64,000 nucleotides of DNA from BJGV01 sp003230615 (GCA_963663215.1 OY760140.1:1550001-1614000), one strand, 5' to 3'. Positions 1-10,294 are shown, counted from the first letter of the stretch. Numbers and translations are program-made. Notes: generated from the sequence alone by a model not told the origin.

Positions 1-1103
1 GAAGCGTTAAACAAGGCATGTTCCAACACGCGTGATTGTGCATTAGAACGGTAAAGTAGCGCTATCTGAGATAACTCTACTCCCCCAGCATGCAATGATT
101 TAACTTCATCCACAATGAACGCAGCCTCATCGAAATCAGTCGGCGCGTTATACACTCTCAAAGGTTCACCGTGGCCCTCGTAAGTCCACAGGTTTTTGTC
201 CAAACGTCCGCTATTGTTGCGTATCAATGTATTAGCCGCATCCAATATGTTGCCGTGCGAGCGATAATTTTGTTCTAGTTTAATAATTTTTGAGATGCGA
301 AAGTCATGCTCGAATTCCCTCATATTACCGGTATTGGCACCACGAAACGCATAGATACTTTGGTCATCATCACCTACCACAAATACAGCGGCTCCCGCAC
401 CAGCAAATAGTTTAAGCCACTTGTATTGTAGTTGACTGGTATCCTGAAACTCATCTACTAAAATATGACTGAATCGCCCGCTATAATGCCTCCTCAGAAT
501 CTCATTGCGAGTAAGTAGTTCATAGCTGCGCAATAAAAGCTCAGCAAAATCTACAATACCATCCTTGTTGCACTGCTGCTCATAAACCAAATAGAACTCA
601 ATCATCTTACGTGTGAAGTCATCGTAAGCTTCGACCTGGGACCCTCGCAGTCCCTCTTCTTTTGCATTATTAATGAACCACTGAACCTGGCGTGGCGGAA
701 ATTTTTCGTCATCTGCACCGATACCCTTTAGAACACGCTTTATAACTGCTATCTGATCAGCGGAATCGAAAATCTGGAAAGTTTGTGGTAATCCAGCGTC
801 CTGATAATGCGCACGTAACATGCGATTGCATAGCCCGTGAAAAGTGCCCACCCACATGCCCTGCGTATTAATTGGTAGCATGGTGGAAATGCGCGCGAGC
901 ATTTCCTTTGCCGCTTTATTGGTAAAAGTGACAGCGATTATACTGTGAGGACTAACCTGCCTAGACTGAATTAGATACGCAATACGAGTAGTGAGCACCC
1001 GTGTTTTACCACTACCCGCACCTGCCAGTACTAAGGCTGACTGGTGAGGCAAAGTGACCGCATTTAGTTGCTCAGTATTGAGGCCGGAAAGTAGAGTAGA
1101 CAT
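1..1103 (-). CDS. uvrD: UvrD/Rep-family DNA helicase (N-terminal part, runs off the window)
   Basis: Superfamily 1 ATP-dependent 3'-5' DNA helicase, by family a nucleotide-excision and mismatch-repair enzyme. About 367 N-terminal residues are present; the C-terminus lies beyond base 1. The reading frame opens with ATG at 1101-1103 and shows the Walker A loop AGAGSGKT near residue 29, motif Ia AVTFTNKAAKEM, the Walker B DEFQDT motif, motif III GDDDQSIYAFRGA and the YRSNAQSR motif near the window edge. These motifs in this order fit UvrD; Rep is the main alternative. It is transcribed in the same direction as prkB, 116 bases upstream of it. No damage within the visible part. Confidence 0.93.
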   Translation of the reverse strand, partial: MSTLLSGLNTEQLNAVTLPHQSALVLAGAGSGKTRVLTTRIAYLIQSRQVSPHSIIAVTFTNKAAKEMLARISTMLPINTQGMWVGTFHGLCNRMLRAHYQDAGLPQTFQIFDSADQIAVIKRVLKGIGADDEKFPPRQVQWFINNAKEEGLRGSQVEAYDDFTRKMIEFYLVYEQQCNKDGIVDFAELLLRSYELLTRNEILRRHYSGRFSHILVDEFQDTSQLQYKWLKLFAGAGAAVFVVGDDDQSIYAFRGANTGNMREFEHDFRISKIIKLEQNYRSHGNILDAANTLIRNNSGRLDKNLWTYEGHGEPLRVYNAPTDFDEAAFIVDEVKSLHAGGVELSQIALLYRSNAQSRVLEHALFNA

Positions 1104-1219
1104 TGGAAGGATGCTGATTCCGGAGTAAATTCTAAACAGGAATTATACAACCTTCACCAATCCATGTAGGAAACAAAGTTTCCTAGAAAATTTCTTATCA
1201 GGAAAACCCACCTAACAAC

Positions 1220-2092
1220 TTATTTCTTGTAGCTCCCCGCTACCAAATTAAGAATCAGTGGTGTCAAAATCAGCTCTATCGCCAATCCCATTTTTCCACC
1301 GGGAACAACAATAGTGTTTGGGCGCGACATAAAGGAATCATGAATCATGGAAATCAGATAGGGAAAATCCACACTTCTGGATTCTCGGAAGCGAATTACG
1401 AAGAAGCTTTCATCCAATATCGGAATTTCCCGTGCTACGAATGGGTTAGATGTGTCAACGGTCGGCACCCTCTGAAAGTTGATATGAGTGCGCGAAAACT
1501 GGGGGGTAATATAATGCACGTAATCGTGCATGCGTCGCAAAATGGTGTGAGTTACTGCCTCCACCGAATAACCACGCGCATTCATATCGCGATGAATCTT
1601 CTGGATCCATTCCAGATTAACTATGGGAACAACCCCCACCAATAAATCAACATACTTAGCGACATCGACAGTGTCGCTCTTTATGCCGCCATGTAGGCCC
1701 TCATAAAACAGCATATCAGAACCATCAGCAATTGATGACCAAGGAGTGAACGTACCTGCCTTCTGCTTGTGAGGCGCAGCTTCCTCGTCATTATGTAAAT
1801 ACAAACGATTCTTACCGCTTCCACTCTTCCCATATTCCTTAAAAAGCATTTCAAGTTTCTCGAATTCGTTGGCCTCAGGACCAAAATGGCTGATTGGGCG
1901 ATCGTTCTCTTTCTCCGATTTAGCTACGGCTTTCTTCATCGCATCGCGGTCGTAGCGATGAAAACTGTCACCTTCTACCACAGCAACATTAATTTTTTCA
2001 CGACGAAAAATATGCTCAAAACTGATTTTGACTGTTGAGGTGCCAGCACCAGACGATCCTGTGACGGCAATAACGGGGTGTTTTTGTGACAT
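1220..2092 (-). CDS. prkB: Phosphoribulokinase
   Basis: Phosphorylates ribulose-5-phosphate with ATP to ribulose-1,5-bisphosphate, the acceptor for CO2 fixation by RuBisCO. The 290-residue product has the P-loop GSSGAGTS near residue 11, the VEGDSFHRYDR substrate segment, and the FYEGLHGG block, all typical of the proteobacterial octameric class. The frame is open further upstream to 2167, but the ATG at 2092 has an AGGAG ribosome site and gives the conserved MSQKHPVIAVTG start, so I chose it. No RuBisCO or other cbb gene is nearby. Its presence points to an autotroph. Transcribed away from leuS. Confidence 0.93.
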   Translation of the reverse strand: MSQKHPVIAVTGSSGAGTSTVKISFEHIFRREKINVAVVEGDSFHRYDRDAMKKAVAKSEKENDRPISHFGPEANEFEKLEMLFKEYGKSGSGKNRLYLHNDEEAAPHKQKAGTFTPWSSIADGSDMLFYEGLHGGIKSDTVDVAKYVDLLVGVVPIVNLEWIQKIHRDMNARGYSVEAVTHTILRRMHDYVHYITPQFSRTHINFQRVPTVDTSNPFVAREIPILDESFFVIRFRESRSVDFPYLISMIHDSFMSRPNTIVVPGGKMGLAIELILTPLILNLVAGSYKK

Positions 2093-2424
2093 GCAAAATT
2101 TCTCCTGGAACAATGGTAACAAATAGTACAGACAAAAAACTGCCCGCAAGCTTACAGAAACTAACAAAACTTCTAATAGTAAAATAGTCAGTTTTTTATT
2201 GCTATGATACGGCTTTTATTATTGGATGAGCAAGAATATAGAACATAATAAATGAAACCTTATAATTTGTAATAAGATTCAGTGGAACTGAAAGCTTTCT
2301 GAACCCAATGCAGTTTTTACACATATGATATGCGGTGGTAAAAATTCATGTAAAAGTGGTAACCAAGTATACTTTACCAAGTATCCTTAACGTTATAATT
2401 ACCTACTAAATGATAATCAATTTT
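2093..2424. promoter_or_regulatory. Divergent intergenic region between prkB and leuS
   Basis: This 332-base AT-rich gap must hold the promoters of both prkB (minus) and leuS (plus). A TATAAT hexamer sits at 2394-2399 shortly before leuS with only a weak TTTACC -35 candidate 15 bases upstream. ACCAAGTAT occurs twice, at 2362-2370 and 2376-2384. A second -10-like TATGAT is at 2203-2208. I see no gene, tRNA or strong terminator here. The promoter assignments are weak. Confidence 0.35.
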
Positions 2425-5043
2425 ATGCAAGAAAAATATAATCCAAAGAAAATTGAACTAGATGCTCAGCGTTACTGGGATAAAACCGCCGCTTTTAAAG
2501 CTGCCGAGATTCCAGGTAAGCAAAAGTATTACTGCCTCTCGATGTTCCCCTACCCATCAGGAAAACTGCACATGGGACATGTGCGCAATTACACCATTGG
2601 TGATCTGCTGTCACGTTATCACCGTATGCTAGGTCTCAACGTGCTGCAACCTATGGGCTGGGATGCTTTCGGCCTACCTGCAGAAAATGCGGCAATACAA
2701 AACAAAGTACCGCCCGCACAGTGGACTTATGACAATATTGCCTACATGCGTAAACAGTTACAGAGTTTAGGGTTAGCCATAGACTGGAATCGGGAACTCG
2801 CTACCTGCAAACCGAATTACTACCGTTGGAATCAATGGCTGTTTTTACGAATGCTGGAAAAAGGCATTGCCTACAAGAAAACTCAAGTAGTGAACTGGGA
2901 TCCAGTAGACCAAACCGTATTGGCCAACGAACAAGTGGTGGATAGACGTGGTTGGCGAACTGGCGCATTGATTGAGAAACGTGAAATTCCAGGCTATTAC
3001 CTTAGAATTACCGAATATGCCGAAGAACTACTCAGTGACCTCGATAAATTGCCCGGTTGGCCAGAGCGTGTAAAAACTATGCAAGCCAATTGGATTGGTA
3101 AAAGTTTTGGTGTAGAGATTACTTTTCCTGCCGATGCCACATCCAATACGCCACAAGCCCTAAAAGTTTTCACCACTCGCGCTGACACCTTGCTGGGTGT
3201 AACTTACATGGCAGTGGCAGCAGAGCACCCAATCGCGCTCCATGCGGCAAAATACAATCGAAATCTAGCTACATTCATCGTAAAGTGCAAACATAATGCC
3301 GCTAAGGAAGCAGAATTTGCTGCTCAGGAAAAGGAAGGCATGGCCACAGGGTTATTTGTTGTTCATCCACTAACTGGTTCAAAATTACCCATATGGGTTG
3401 CTAATTATGTATTGATGGGCTATGGCGAAGGCGCAGTAATGGCAGTGCCTGCACACGATGAACGTGATTTTGAGTTCGCGAAAAAATACAACCTGCCTAT
3501 CAAACAAGTTATTTCAGAACCAATCGGCTCCCCATTAAACCCGTATTTTGAATTCAGTATGAAGCAATGGAAAGACTGGTACAGCTCCAAGGATGGGGTA
3601 TGCACCAATTCCGGTAAATACGATGGCCTAAAATTTCAAGTAACAGTTGATGCTATCGCTTCTGATTTATCTGCTTTGGGTTTGGGAAATAAGAGAACAC
3701 AGTTCCGTCTGCGTGACTGGGGTATTTCTCGCCAACGCTATTGGGGCTGCCCGATTCCGCTTGTTCACTGTGATACATGTGGGGTCGTATCAGTGCCAGA
3801 TGAGCAACTTCCAATAGTTCTGCCAGAGGATTTGGTTCCAGATGGTTCTGGCAATCCGCTGGCAAGTACACCGTCATTTTACGTGTGTGACTGCCCCCAA
3901 TGTGGCAAACTTGCAAGACGTGAGACGGATACCATGGATACTTTTGTTGATTCATCTTGGTATTACATTCGCTATGCATGTTCCGACCAAGACAAGGCTG
4001 CAACCGATGCACGCACAAATTATTGGCTGCCAGTAGATCAATATATCGGTGGTATTGAGCACGCCATTTTACATTTGCTCTATTCGCGTTTCTGGAGCAA
4101 GGTCATGCATAATCTTAAATTGGTAAAATTTGACGAACCTTTCGCAAATTTGCTTACCCAAGGCATGGTATTAAATGAAATTTTCTTTCGAAAAACAGAA
4201 ACCGGGCGTATTACTTACTTCAATCCGGTTGATGTTGATATTCAAACAGATGACCAAGGAAAACGTAGTGGGGGAATTCTACGTGCGGATGACCAGCCTG
4301 TTGAATTCGGAGGTGTTGGTACTATGTCGAAATCCAAAAATAATGGTATTGACCCACAAAAACTGGTGGATAAATATGGTGCCGACACTGCACGACTGTT
4401 CATAATGTTTGCCAGTCCTCCTGAACAAACGCTGGAATGGGCAGATACTGGAGTAGATGGGGCATTCCGTTTCCTGAATCGGCTATGGAAACAAGTGTAC
4501 AATCATCTACAACAAACAATTGACCTTAGAATCAACAACAACCTTTCTACTGAGCTTAAATCCCTTCGCTTTAAATTGCATCATACCATTGCAAAGGTTG
4601 GTGACGACCTTGGAAGACGCCACACTTTTAACACCGCGATTGCTTCTGTGATGGAATTAATGAACACTCTCACAAAAGTTCACGATTCTGACGCAACTTC
4701 CCATAGTCTGATACAAGAAGCAATAGAGAATATCGTGTTGCTGCTCTCCCCGATTGTTCCCCATATCTGCCATGCGTTGTGGCGAGAACTCAAGCCAGGA
4801 ACTGAGCTTCTCGACCAACCGTGGCCAAAAGTAGATAACGCAGCATTAGTACAAGACGAAATTGAAATGGTAGTACAGGTCAATGGTAGACTTCGCGGCC
4901 AGATACGCGTTGCCAAAAATGCAGAATGTGCAACTATTGAACGTATCGCATTGGATAACAATCAGGTACAAAAATATGTTGCCGGGTATGAGGTGAAGAA
5001 AGTGGTGGTGGTTCCAGGACGATTAGTAAATATTGTGATATAA
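2425..5043 (+). CDS. leuS: Leucyl-tRNA synthetase
   Basis: Class I aminoacyl-tRNA synthetase charging tRNA-Leu in the cytoplasm. The 872-residue protein carries the HIGH-type motif HMGH after PYPSGKL (about residue 45), the large CP1 editing domain with its TTRADTLLGVTY segment, the KMSKS motif as TMSKSKN (about residue 635), and a C-terminal tRNA-binding domain. An in-frame ATG at 2410 would add five residues. Neither start has a clear ribosome site; the later one gives the usual MQEKYNP start of the family. It is followed after 30 bases by lptE, as in many proteobacteria. Confidence 0.96.
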   Translation: MQEKYNPKKIELDAQRYWDKTAAFKAAEIPGKQKYYCLSMFPYPSGKLHMGHVRNYTIGDLLSRYHRMLGLNVLQPMGWDAFGLPAENAAIQNKVPPAQWTYDNIAYMRKQLQSLGLAIDWNRELATCKPNYYRWNQWLFLRMLEKGIAYKKTQVVNWDPVDQTVLANEQVVDRRGWRTGALIEKREIPGYYLRITEYAEELLSDLDKLPGWPERVKTMQANWIGKSFGVEITFPADATSNTPQALKVFTTRADTLLGVTYMAVAAEHPIALHAAKYNRNLATFIVKCKHNAAKEAEFAAQEKEGMATGLFVVHPLTGSKLPIWVANYVLMGYGEGAVMAVPAHDERDFEFAKKYNLPIKQVISEPIGSPLNPYFEFSMKQWKDWYSSKDGVCTNSGKYDGLKFQVTVDAIASDLSALGLGNKRTQFRLRDWGISRQRYWGCPIPLVHCDTCGVVSVPDEQLPIVLPEDLVPDGSGNPLASTPSFYVCDCPQCGKLARRETDTMDTFVDSSWYYIRYACSDQDKAATDARTNYWLPVDQYIGGIEHAILHLLYSRFWSKVMHNLKLVKFDEPFANLLTQGMVLNEIFFRKTETGRITYFNPVDVDIQTDDQGKRSGGILRADDQPVEFGGVGTMSKSKNNGIDPQKLVDKYGADTARLFIMFASPPEQTLEWADTGVDGAFRFLNRLWKQVYNHLQQTIDLRINNNLSTELKSLRFKLHHTIAKVGDDLGRRHTFNTAIASVMELMNTLTKVHDSDATSHSLIQEAIENIVLLLSPIVPHICHALWRELKPGTELLDQPWPKVDNAALVQDEIEMVVQVNGRLRGQIRVAKNAECATIERIALDNNQVQKYVAGYEVKKVVVVPGRLVNIVI

Positions 5044-5073
5044 AAAAACTGAATTTGAGCTTTAGGATAAACC

Positions 5074-5556
5074 ATGAAAAAAATGTTGCTTGTTGCGCTC
5101 TGCTCTTTACTCGTAGCCTGTGGTTTTCAACTGCGTGGAACAGCTTCACTCCCTTTTGAAAAAATATATGTCTCTGCCCCAGAAGGGCATCCCATCGGTG
5201 CAGAGCTTAGACGCGCCATCCAAAGTGGTAGCAACACACTAGTTTTGGATAATTCGCAGGACACTGAAGCCACATTGCAAATCATTAGTGCAGTGAATTC
5301 AAAGAATCTCTTGTCAGTTTCTGGAAGCGGGAGAGTACGTGAGTTTCAATTGCATTATCGGACTTCATTTCGCCTTACTGACGAAAAGGGACGAGAACTT
5401 ATACCTACCAGTAAGATCGCCGTGAGCCGCGTTATCCCCTTTTCAGATTCGCTAGTTCTAGCAAAACAATCAGAGGATAGGATGCTTGTCAGGGAAATGC
5501 GTAGCGATTCTATCCAGCAAATCATACGACGGTTGGAAAAAGTGCAACTTCAATAA
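5074..5556 (+). CDS. lptE: LPS assembly lipoprotein LptE
   Basis: Outer-membrane lipoprotein that plugs the LptD barrel and helps insert lipopolysaccharide into the outer leaflet. The 160-residue product has a lipoprotein signal peptide with lipobox LVAC at about residues 13-16, followed by the GFQLRG segment characteristic of LptE/RlpB. Its position between leuS and holA is the standard proteobacterial order and supports the call. Its partner lptD is in the same window at 43.8 kb. Sequence conservation in this family is low, so the name rests on lipobox, length and synteny together. Confidence 0.9.
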   Translation: MKKMLLVALCSLLVACGFQLRGTASLPFEKIYVSAPEGHPIGAELRRAIQSGSNTLVLDNSQDTEATLQIISAVNSKNLLSVSGSGRVREFQLHYRTSFRLTDEKGRELIPTSKIAVSRVIPFSDSLVLAKQSEDRMLVREMRSDSIQQIIRRLEKVQLQ

Positions 5557-5649
5557 TATCTTGTTTAACATAAAATAACCTAACCCTAGACTCGCTGTGC
5601 AGCTTAAAGATAAGATCGGAAAAATTTTACGGTAAATGCCTATCTAGCT

Positions 5650-6660
5650 ATGCGCATCCACCCAACCCAACTTTCCCAGCATCTCCAAAAGCAACTCTTA
5701 CCACTTTATACTGTGTACGGGGAAGAATCATTACTGACCATCGAAGCTGCTGACATGATTCGTTCTAAGGCACACCAAACTGGTTATGTCGAGCGCGAAA
5801 TTTTTACAATAGATAATCAATTCAGCAGATCGGACCTTCGGCTGAGCAGTAACAGTTTGTCGCTGTTTGGCGAGCGACGAGTGATGGATCTCCGTATTCC
5901 TTCTGGCAAGCCTGGAAAAGAAGGTGGTATGGCTATCGAGGAATATTGTCGTTCGCTTCCATCAGATACTGTCACGCTCGTTACCCTGCCTAAAATCGAT
6001 AAACAAGGGCAGGCGACGAAGTGGTTCAAGGCACTTGAAAATATCGGGCCTATGATCTCAGTTTCTTTGGTGGAGCGTAACCAGCTCCCAGATTGGATTG
6101 GTCGGCGCCTAAGTATACAGGATCAGAGAACCGACTCTAGTACTTTGCAATTTTTTTCTGAGAAAGTAGAAGGAAATCTGCTCGCAGCTGACCAAGAAAT
6201 TAAGAAACTCTCGCTACTCTATCCACCAGGAATGTTGTCGTTTACTCAGGTAAAAGACACAGTGCTGGAAGTAGCACGATATGATGTTCTTAAATTGTCG
6301 GATGCGATGGCTACAGGTGATATCACTCGCTACATTCTCGTACTAAAAGGATTACAAGGCGAGGGCACAACCGCTCCATTTATTCTGACAATACTAGCAG
6401 CACAGATTCGCTCATTGATCATTCTTCGCAAAGGGCTGGATTCTGACAGACCACTCACACAATTGATGAACGAAGCTAAAATATGGGGGAACCGTCAGAA
6501 AGTAATGGAAAGCGCCGCCAGACGGATCGGCCTTAAACTGCTGGTACATGCATTATTACATACCGCAAAAATTGATAAAATCATTAAGGGTGTCGCAACA
6601 GGGGACACCTGGGTCGAATTTTTACAACTGGGATTACGCTTTTCGCTCAACAAGCGCTAG
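5650..6660 (+). CDS. holA: DNA polymerase III subunit delta
   Basis: The delta subunit of the clamp-loader complex; it opens the beta sliding clamp during loading onto primed DNA. The 336-residue product matches the family length and begins MRIHPTQLSQHLQK, followed by LYTVYGEESLL, the usual opening of the DNApol3_delta domain. The clamp-contacting SLFGERR segment is visible near residue 73. It follows lptE after 93 bases in the conserved leuS-lptE-holA order, and is probably transcribed with them. No anomaly seen. Confidence 0.93.
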   Translation: MRIHPTQLSQHLQKQLLPLYTVYGEESLLTIEAADMIRSKAHQTGYVEREIFTIDNQFSRSDLRLSSNSLSLFGERRVMDLRIPSGKPGKEGGMAIEEYCRSLPSDTVTLVTLPKIDKQGQATKWFKALENIGPMISVSLVERNQLPDWIGRRLSIQDQRTDSSTLQFFSEKVEGNLLAADQEIKKLSLLYPPGMLSFTQVKDTVLEVARYDVLKLSDAMATGDITRYILVLKGLQGEGTTAPFILTILAAQIRSLIILRKGLDSDRPLTQLMNEAKIWGNRQKVMESAARRIGLKLLVHALLHTAKIDKIIKGVATGDTWVEFLQLGLRFSLNKR

Positions 6661-6952
6661 CTAAATACATTAAATACCTCAACATATAAAATGACTAGGG
6701 TGTTTTCATATTGTATTGCATGTTGCTGCAAATAAGTAGATATGCTCCCCATTCACCTTACGCGAAATCAATCAGGTCGTTTTTATACATATTTTACTTA
6801 TGTTTTTATTGTAGCTCCTTCGTCCACTAGCTTTGGCTTACTGCACCATAGCAATAACGTGAGTTAGCTTGACTTGCTAGCTGTATCAACAGCAGCATAT
6901 CGGCGTTAAAATAAACTATCTGTAGATTTACTAGAAAACTTGGAACTGTGAT
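6661..6952. other. Intergenic region between holA and proA
   Basis: About 290 AT-rich bases with no credible reading frame on either strand, no tRNA-like fold that I can see and no clear terminator. It presumably contains the proA promoter, but I could not pick a convincing -35/-10 pair. Confidence 0.4.
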
Positions 6953-8218
6953 ATGGATACTGTAGAAATTAAACCTTACATGCAGGCAGTTGGTCGTGAA
7001 GCTCGTGCTGCATCTCATGTGATGGCAAAAATTGAAACCGCCTCCAAAAACCAAGCACTTACTGCAATAGCTGCGGCTATCAGACGAAACGAAAAGAAAT
7101 TATTGGCTGCTAACAACACTGATTTGGTTGCAGCAGAGATCCAGGGATTCGATTCGGCCTTGATAGACCGCTTGAAACTTACCTCCAAAGGCGTTGCCAG
7201 CATGGTAGAAGGATTGTTGCAAATCGCATCACTTGCTGACCCCATTGGGGAAATCAGTGATCTAAATTACCGCCCCTCTGGAATCCAAGTTGGAAAAATG
7301 CGAGTGCCGTTAGGAGTAGTTGGTATTGTTTACGAAGCGCGTCCCAATGTTACAGCCGACGCTGCCGGGTTATGTATCAAGGCAGGCAATGCAGTTATAT
7401 TGCGTGGTGGTTCGGAAGCATTCAATTGCAATCAGGCTATCGCCAAATGTGTAAAAGAAGGCTTGAAGATCGCTTGTCTACCGGAAACAGCAGTACAAGT
7501 GATTCAGACTATTGACCGCGCAGCTGTAGGTGAGCTTATTACTATGAAAGAGTTCGTCGATGTAATCATCCCACGAGGGGGCAAGGAACTGATCAAACGC
7601 ATATCCAATGAAGCATGTATCCCGATCATCAAACATCTTCATGGTGTTTGCCATGTATATATAGACGAGGGAGCTAATCTGGATAAATCTATCCGTATAG
7701 CTGACAACGCCAAAACTCAACGCTACGGAACCTGTAATACCATGGAAACCTTGTTGGTACACGAGAAGATTGCACGGGAAATACTGCCGCCCCTGTGTAA
7801 AATTTATCTCGACAAAGGCGTAGAATTGAGGGGAGACAAGGCCTCCTGCGCTATTGTAAAGAAAATGAAGGAAGCAACAGAAGAAGATTGGCGAACCGAG
7901 TATCTCGCACCAATTCTAAGTGTGCGAGTGGTAAATAGTTTCGATCAAGCCCTCGAACACATCACTATATACGGCTCGCATCATACCGATTCTATCGTTA
8001 CTGAGGATTACTCTCGCGCCCGCCGTTTCCTACGAGAAGTAGATTCTAGCTCGGTGATGGTAAACACTTCCACCAGATTTGCCGATGGCTTCGAGTACGG
8101 CCTGGGTGCTGAAATCGGTATCTCTACCGACAAAATCCATGCTCGTGGTCCAGTGGGGCTAGAAGGGTTGACCAGCCAAAAATTTATTGTGTTGGGCGAT
8201 GGCCAGATTCGGCAATAA
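6953..8218 (+). CDS. proA: Glutamate-5-semialdehyde dehydrogenase (gamma-glutamyl phosphate reductase)
   Basis: Second step of proline biosynthesis: NADPH-dependent reduction of gamma-glutamyl phosphate to glutamate-5-semialdehyde. The 421-residue product is full length for ProA and contains GVVGIVYEARPNVT, the nucleotide-binding AVILRGGSEAF segment, and the catalytic-cysteine region QRYGTCNTMETLLVH near residue 260. The C-terminal block RFADGFEYGLGAEIGIST is also typical. It stands alone: neither proB nor proC is adjacent. The ATG at 6953 is preceded by GGAAC eight bases upstream, a weak ribosome site. Confidence 0.96.
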   Translation: MDTVEIKPYMQAVGREARAASHVMAKIETASKNQALTAIAAAIRRNEKKLLAANNTDLVAAEIQGFDSALIDRLKLTSKGVASMVEGLLQIASLADPIGEISDLNYRPSGIQVGKMRVPLGVVGIVYEARPNVTADAAGLCIKAGNAVILRGGSEAFNCNQAIAKCVKEGLKIACLPETAVQVIQTIDRAAVGELITMKEFVDVIIPRGGKELIKRISNEACIPIIKHLHGVCHVYIDEGANLDKSIRIADNAKTQRYGTCNTMETLLVHEKIAREILPPLCKIYLDKGVELRGDKASCAIVKKMKEATEEDWRTEYLAPILSVRVVNSFDQALEHITIYGSHHTDSIVTEDYSRARRFLREVDSSSVMVNTSTRFADGFEYGLGAEIGISTDKIHARGPVGLEGLTSQKFIVLGDGQIRQ

Positions 8219-8321
8219 ATCACCCTGGTGTCATTCAGAAAAAACTCTCATATAGAGTACCTCGAGAAAATTAACGTTATAAGCAGGCTTATTTTCTAAT
8301 TTTTGGCACGACCTATGAATG

Positions 8322-8350
8322 TTGGCATGATGTATGGTCTGATATATAAG
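8322..8350 (+). promoter_or_regulatory. Candidate sigma-70 promoter for lpdA
   Basis: TTGGCA at 8322-8327 and TATAAG at 8345-8350 are separated by 17 bases and lie about 45 bases ahead of the lpdA start. A second TTGGCA occurs at 8303-8308. Assigned by eye from consensus only. Confidence 0.4.
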
Positions 8351-8393
8351 AAAACGCTAATAAGCAACAAAATTTTGTTTTAAAGAGATGCCC

Positions 8394-10157
8394 ATGACTC
8401 AACTTATCGAAATCAAAATCCCTGATGTTGGCGATTTCAAAGACATTCCAGTTATCGAGCTTCTGGTACAACCAGGTGTTACTGTGGAAAAGGAAACTCC
8501 ACTCATCACACTAGAATCTGATAAAACGACAATGGAGATTCCCGCACCTTATGCCGGCGTAGTAAAGGAAATTAAGGTCAAAATAGGCGACAAAGTTTCA
8601 GAAGGATCGCTAATACTCACATTGGAAACAGCGCCCGAGTCGGATACTCCCCAGCCCTCTTCCAGAAAAGACATTGAAACAAAATATGTACCACCCACTA
8701 CAGCCAATTCAACCTCGGCCTCCATTTGTTCTATCCCTTTTCCACACGGTAACATTCATGCTGATGTGGTCGTGCTGGGCGCAGGACCAGGCGGCTACAC
8801 CGCGGCATTCCGTGCTGCTGATCTTGGTAAGAGCGTAGTATTGATCGAACGTTATCCGGTACTTGGAGGAGTATGTCTCAATGTCGGCTGCATTCCTTCC
8901 AAAGCACTGCTGCATGTGGCAAAAGTTGTCACCGAGACGGAAGAAACTAAACATCTAGGTGTCACTTTCGGTACACCCAGGATCGAAATAGACAAGTTGC
9001 GAAGATGGAAGGAGTCGATCATCGGAAAACTCACCAAAGGATTGACGGGACTAGCAAGACAACGCAAAGTAGAAGTATTGCAAGGCGCGGGAAAATTCAC
9101 CACGCCCAATATGATTCTAGTAAAAACTCCCAATGGAGAGAAAACTGTTTCATTCGACTACTGCATAGTTGCTGCAGGATCGAGTGTGACACGTATTCCA
9201 GATATTCCCCAAAATGATCCTCGCATTATGGATTCTACAGGTGCGCTAAAACTGGAGGATATCCCCAAACGTATGTTGATCATTGGTGGTGGTATCATCG
9301 GTCTAGAAATGGCGACAGTTTATGATGCGCTTGGTTGTAAAATAAGCGTAGTAGAATTGATGGATCAATTGATTCCTGGTGCTGATGCAGATCTCATCAA
9401 ACCGCTGCACAGACGTATGCAGAAACGTTACGAAGCAATTTATCTCAAAACCAAAGTTACTAAAATCAAAGCACAAGAAAACGGATTGAAAGTCACCTTC
9501 GAGGGAGAAAATTCTCCCAAGACAAAAATTTACGACCGTATTCTAGTGGCGGTAGGACGTCGTCCCAATGGACATGACATCGACGCAGAAAATGCCGGCA
9601 TCAATGTTACTAATGACGGTTTCATTCTGGTGGACAAACAACTACGCACCAATGTGCCACATATTTTTGGTATTGGCGATATTGTGGGCGAACCCATGCT
9701 TGCTCACAAGGCTACGTATGAGGGCAAGCTTGCCGCAGAAATCATCACTGGACAAAAAGCTGCTTTTGATGCCCGCACTATTCCTTCTGTAGCGTACACA
9801 GACCCAGAAATTGCCTGGATGGGTTTAACCGAAACCGAAGCAAAAAAACAAGGTATTGAATATGAAAAAACTAGTTTCTCCTGGGCAACCAGTGGTCGCG
9901 CAATTTCAATGGGACGCGATGAGGGTATGACCAAATTACTGCTCGATAGAAATACCCATCGCTTACTCGGTGCAGGTATAGTTGGCGTTAATGCAGGAGA
10001 ACTGATCTCTGAAACTGTTATGGCACTGGAAATGGGTGCAGATATGGACGACATCAGCCTCACTATCCATCCGCACCCAACGTTATCAGAAACAATTTTC
10101 CTCGCTGCTGAAATAGCAGAGGGATCAATAACCGATCTTTATTTGCCAAAGAAGTAA
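8394..10157 (+). CDS. lpdA: Dihydrolipoyl dehydrogenase with fused N-terminal lipoyl domain
   Basis: E3 flavoprotein of 2-oxoacid dehydrogenase complexes; it reoxidises dihydrolipoamide with NAD+. Residues about 1-80 form a biotinyl/lipoyl domain with the lipoylation lysine in the ESDKTTMEIP motif. After a Pro/Ser/Thr linker comes the FAD-binding GAGPGGYTAAFRAAD, the redox disulfide GGVCLNVGCIPSK, an NAD-binding GGGIIGLEMA, and the C-terminal HPHPTLSE motif with the catalytic histidine. Such lipoyl-E3 fusions are common in betaproteobacterial pyruvate dehydrogenase operons, but E1 and E2 genes are not here. ATG codons lie at 8388 and 8394; AAGAG fits the second best. Confidence 0.95.
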   Translation: MTQLIEIKIPDVGDFKDIPVIELLVQPGVTVEKETPLITLESDKTTMEIPAPYAGVVKEIKVKIGDKVSEGSLILTLETAPESDTPQPSSRKDIETKYVPPTTANSTSASICSIPFPHGNIHADVVVLGAGPGGYTAAFRAADLGKSVVLIERYPVLGGVCLNVGCIPSKALLHVAKVVTETEETKHLGVTFGTPRIEIDKLRRWKESIIGKLTKGLTGLARQRKVEVLQGAGKFTTPNMILVKTPNGEKTVSFDYCIVAAGSSVTRIPDIPQNDPRIMDSTGALKLEDIPKRMLIIGGGIIGLEMATVYDALGCKISVVELMDQLIPGADADLIKPLHRRMQKRYEAIYLKTKVTKIKAQENGLKVTFEGENSPKTKIYDRILVAVGRRPNGHDIDAENAGINVTNDGFILVDKQLRTNVPHIFGIGDIVGEPMLAHKATYEGKLAAEIITGQKAAFDARTIPSVAYTDPEIAWMGLTETEAKKQGIEYEKTSFSWATSGRAISMGRDEGMTKLLLDRNTHRLLGAGIVGVNAGELISETVMALEMGADMDDISLTIHPHPTLSETIFLAAEIAEGSITDLYLPKK

Positions 10158-10294
10158 TCTAGCTCTACTGGATTTTATTAAAAATTACTTTTTGGTATTT
10201 AACACTAGAAACTATGCTATTTTCCGTGATGTTGCAAACTTTATTATGTCGTTAGAACTCTGTAAGTTTGCCAATTAATCCCCAGTAGAAAAAA

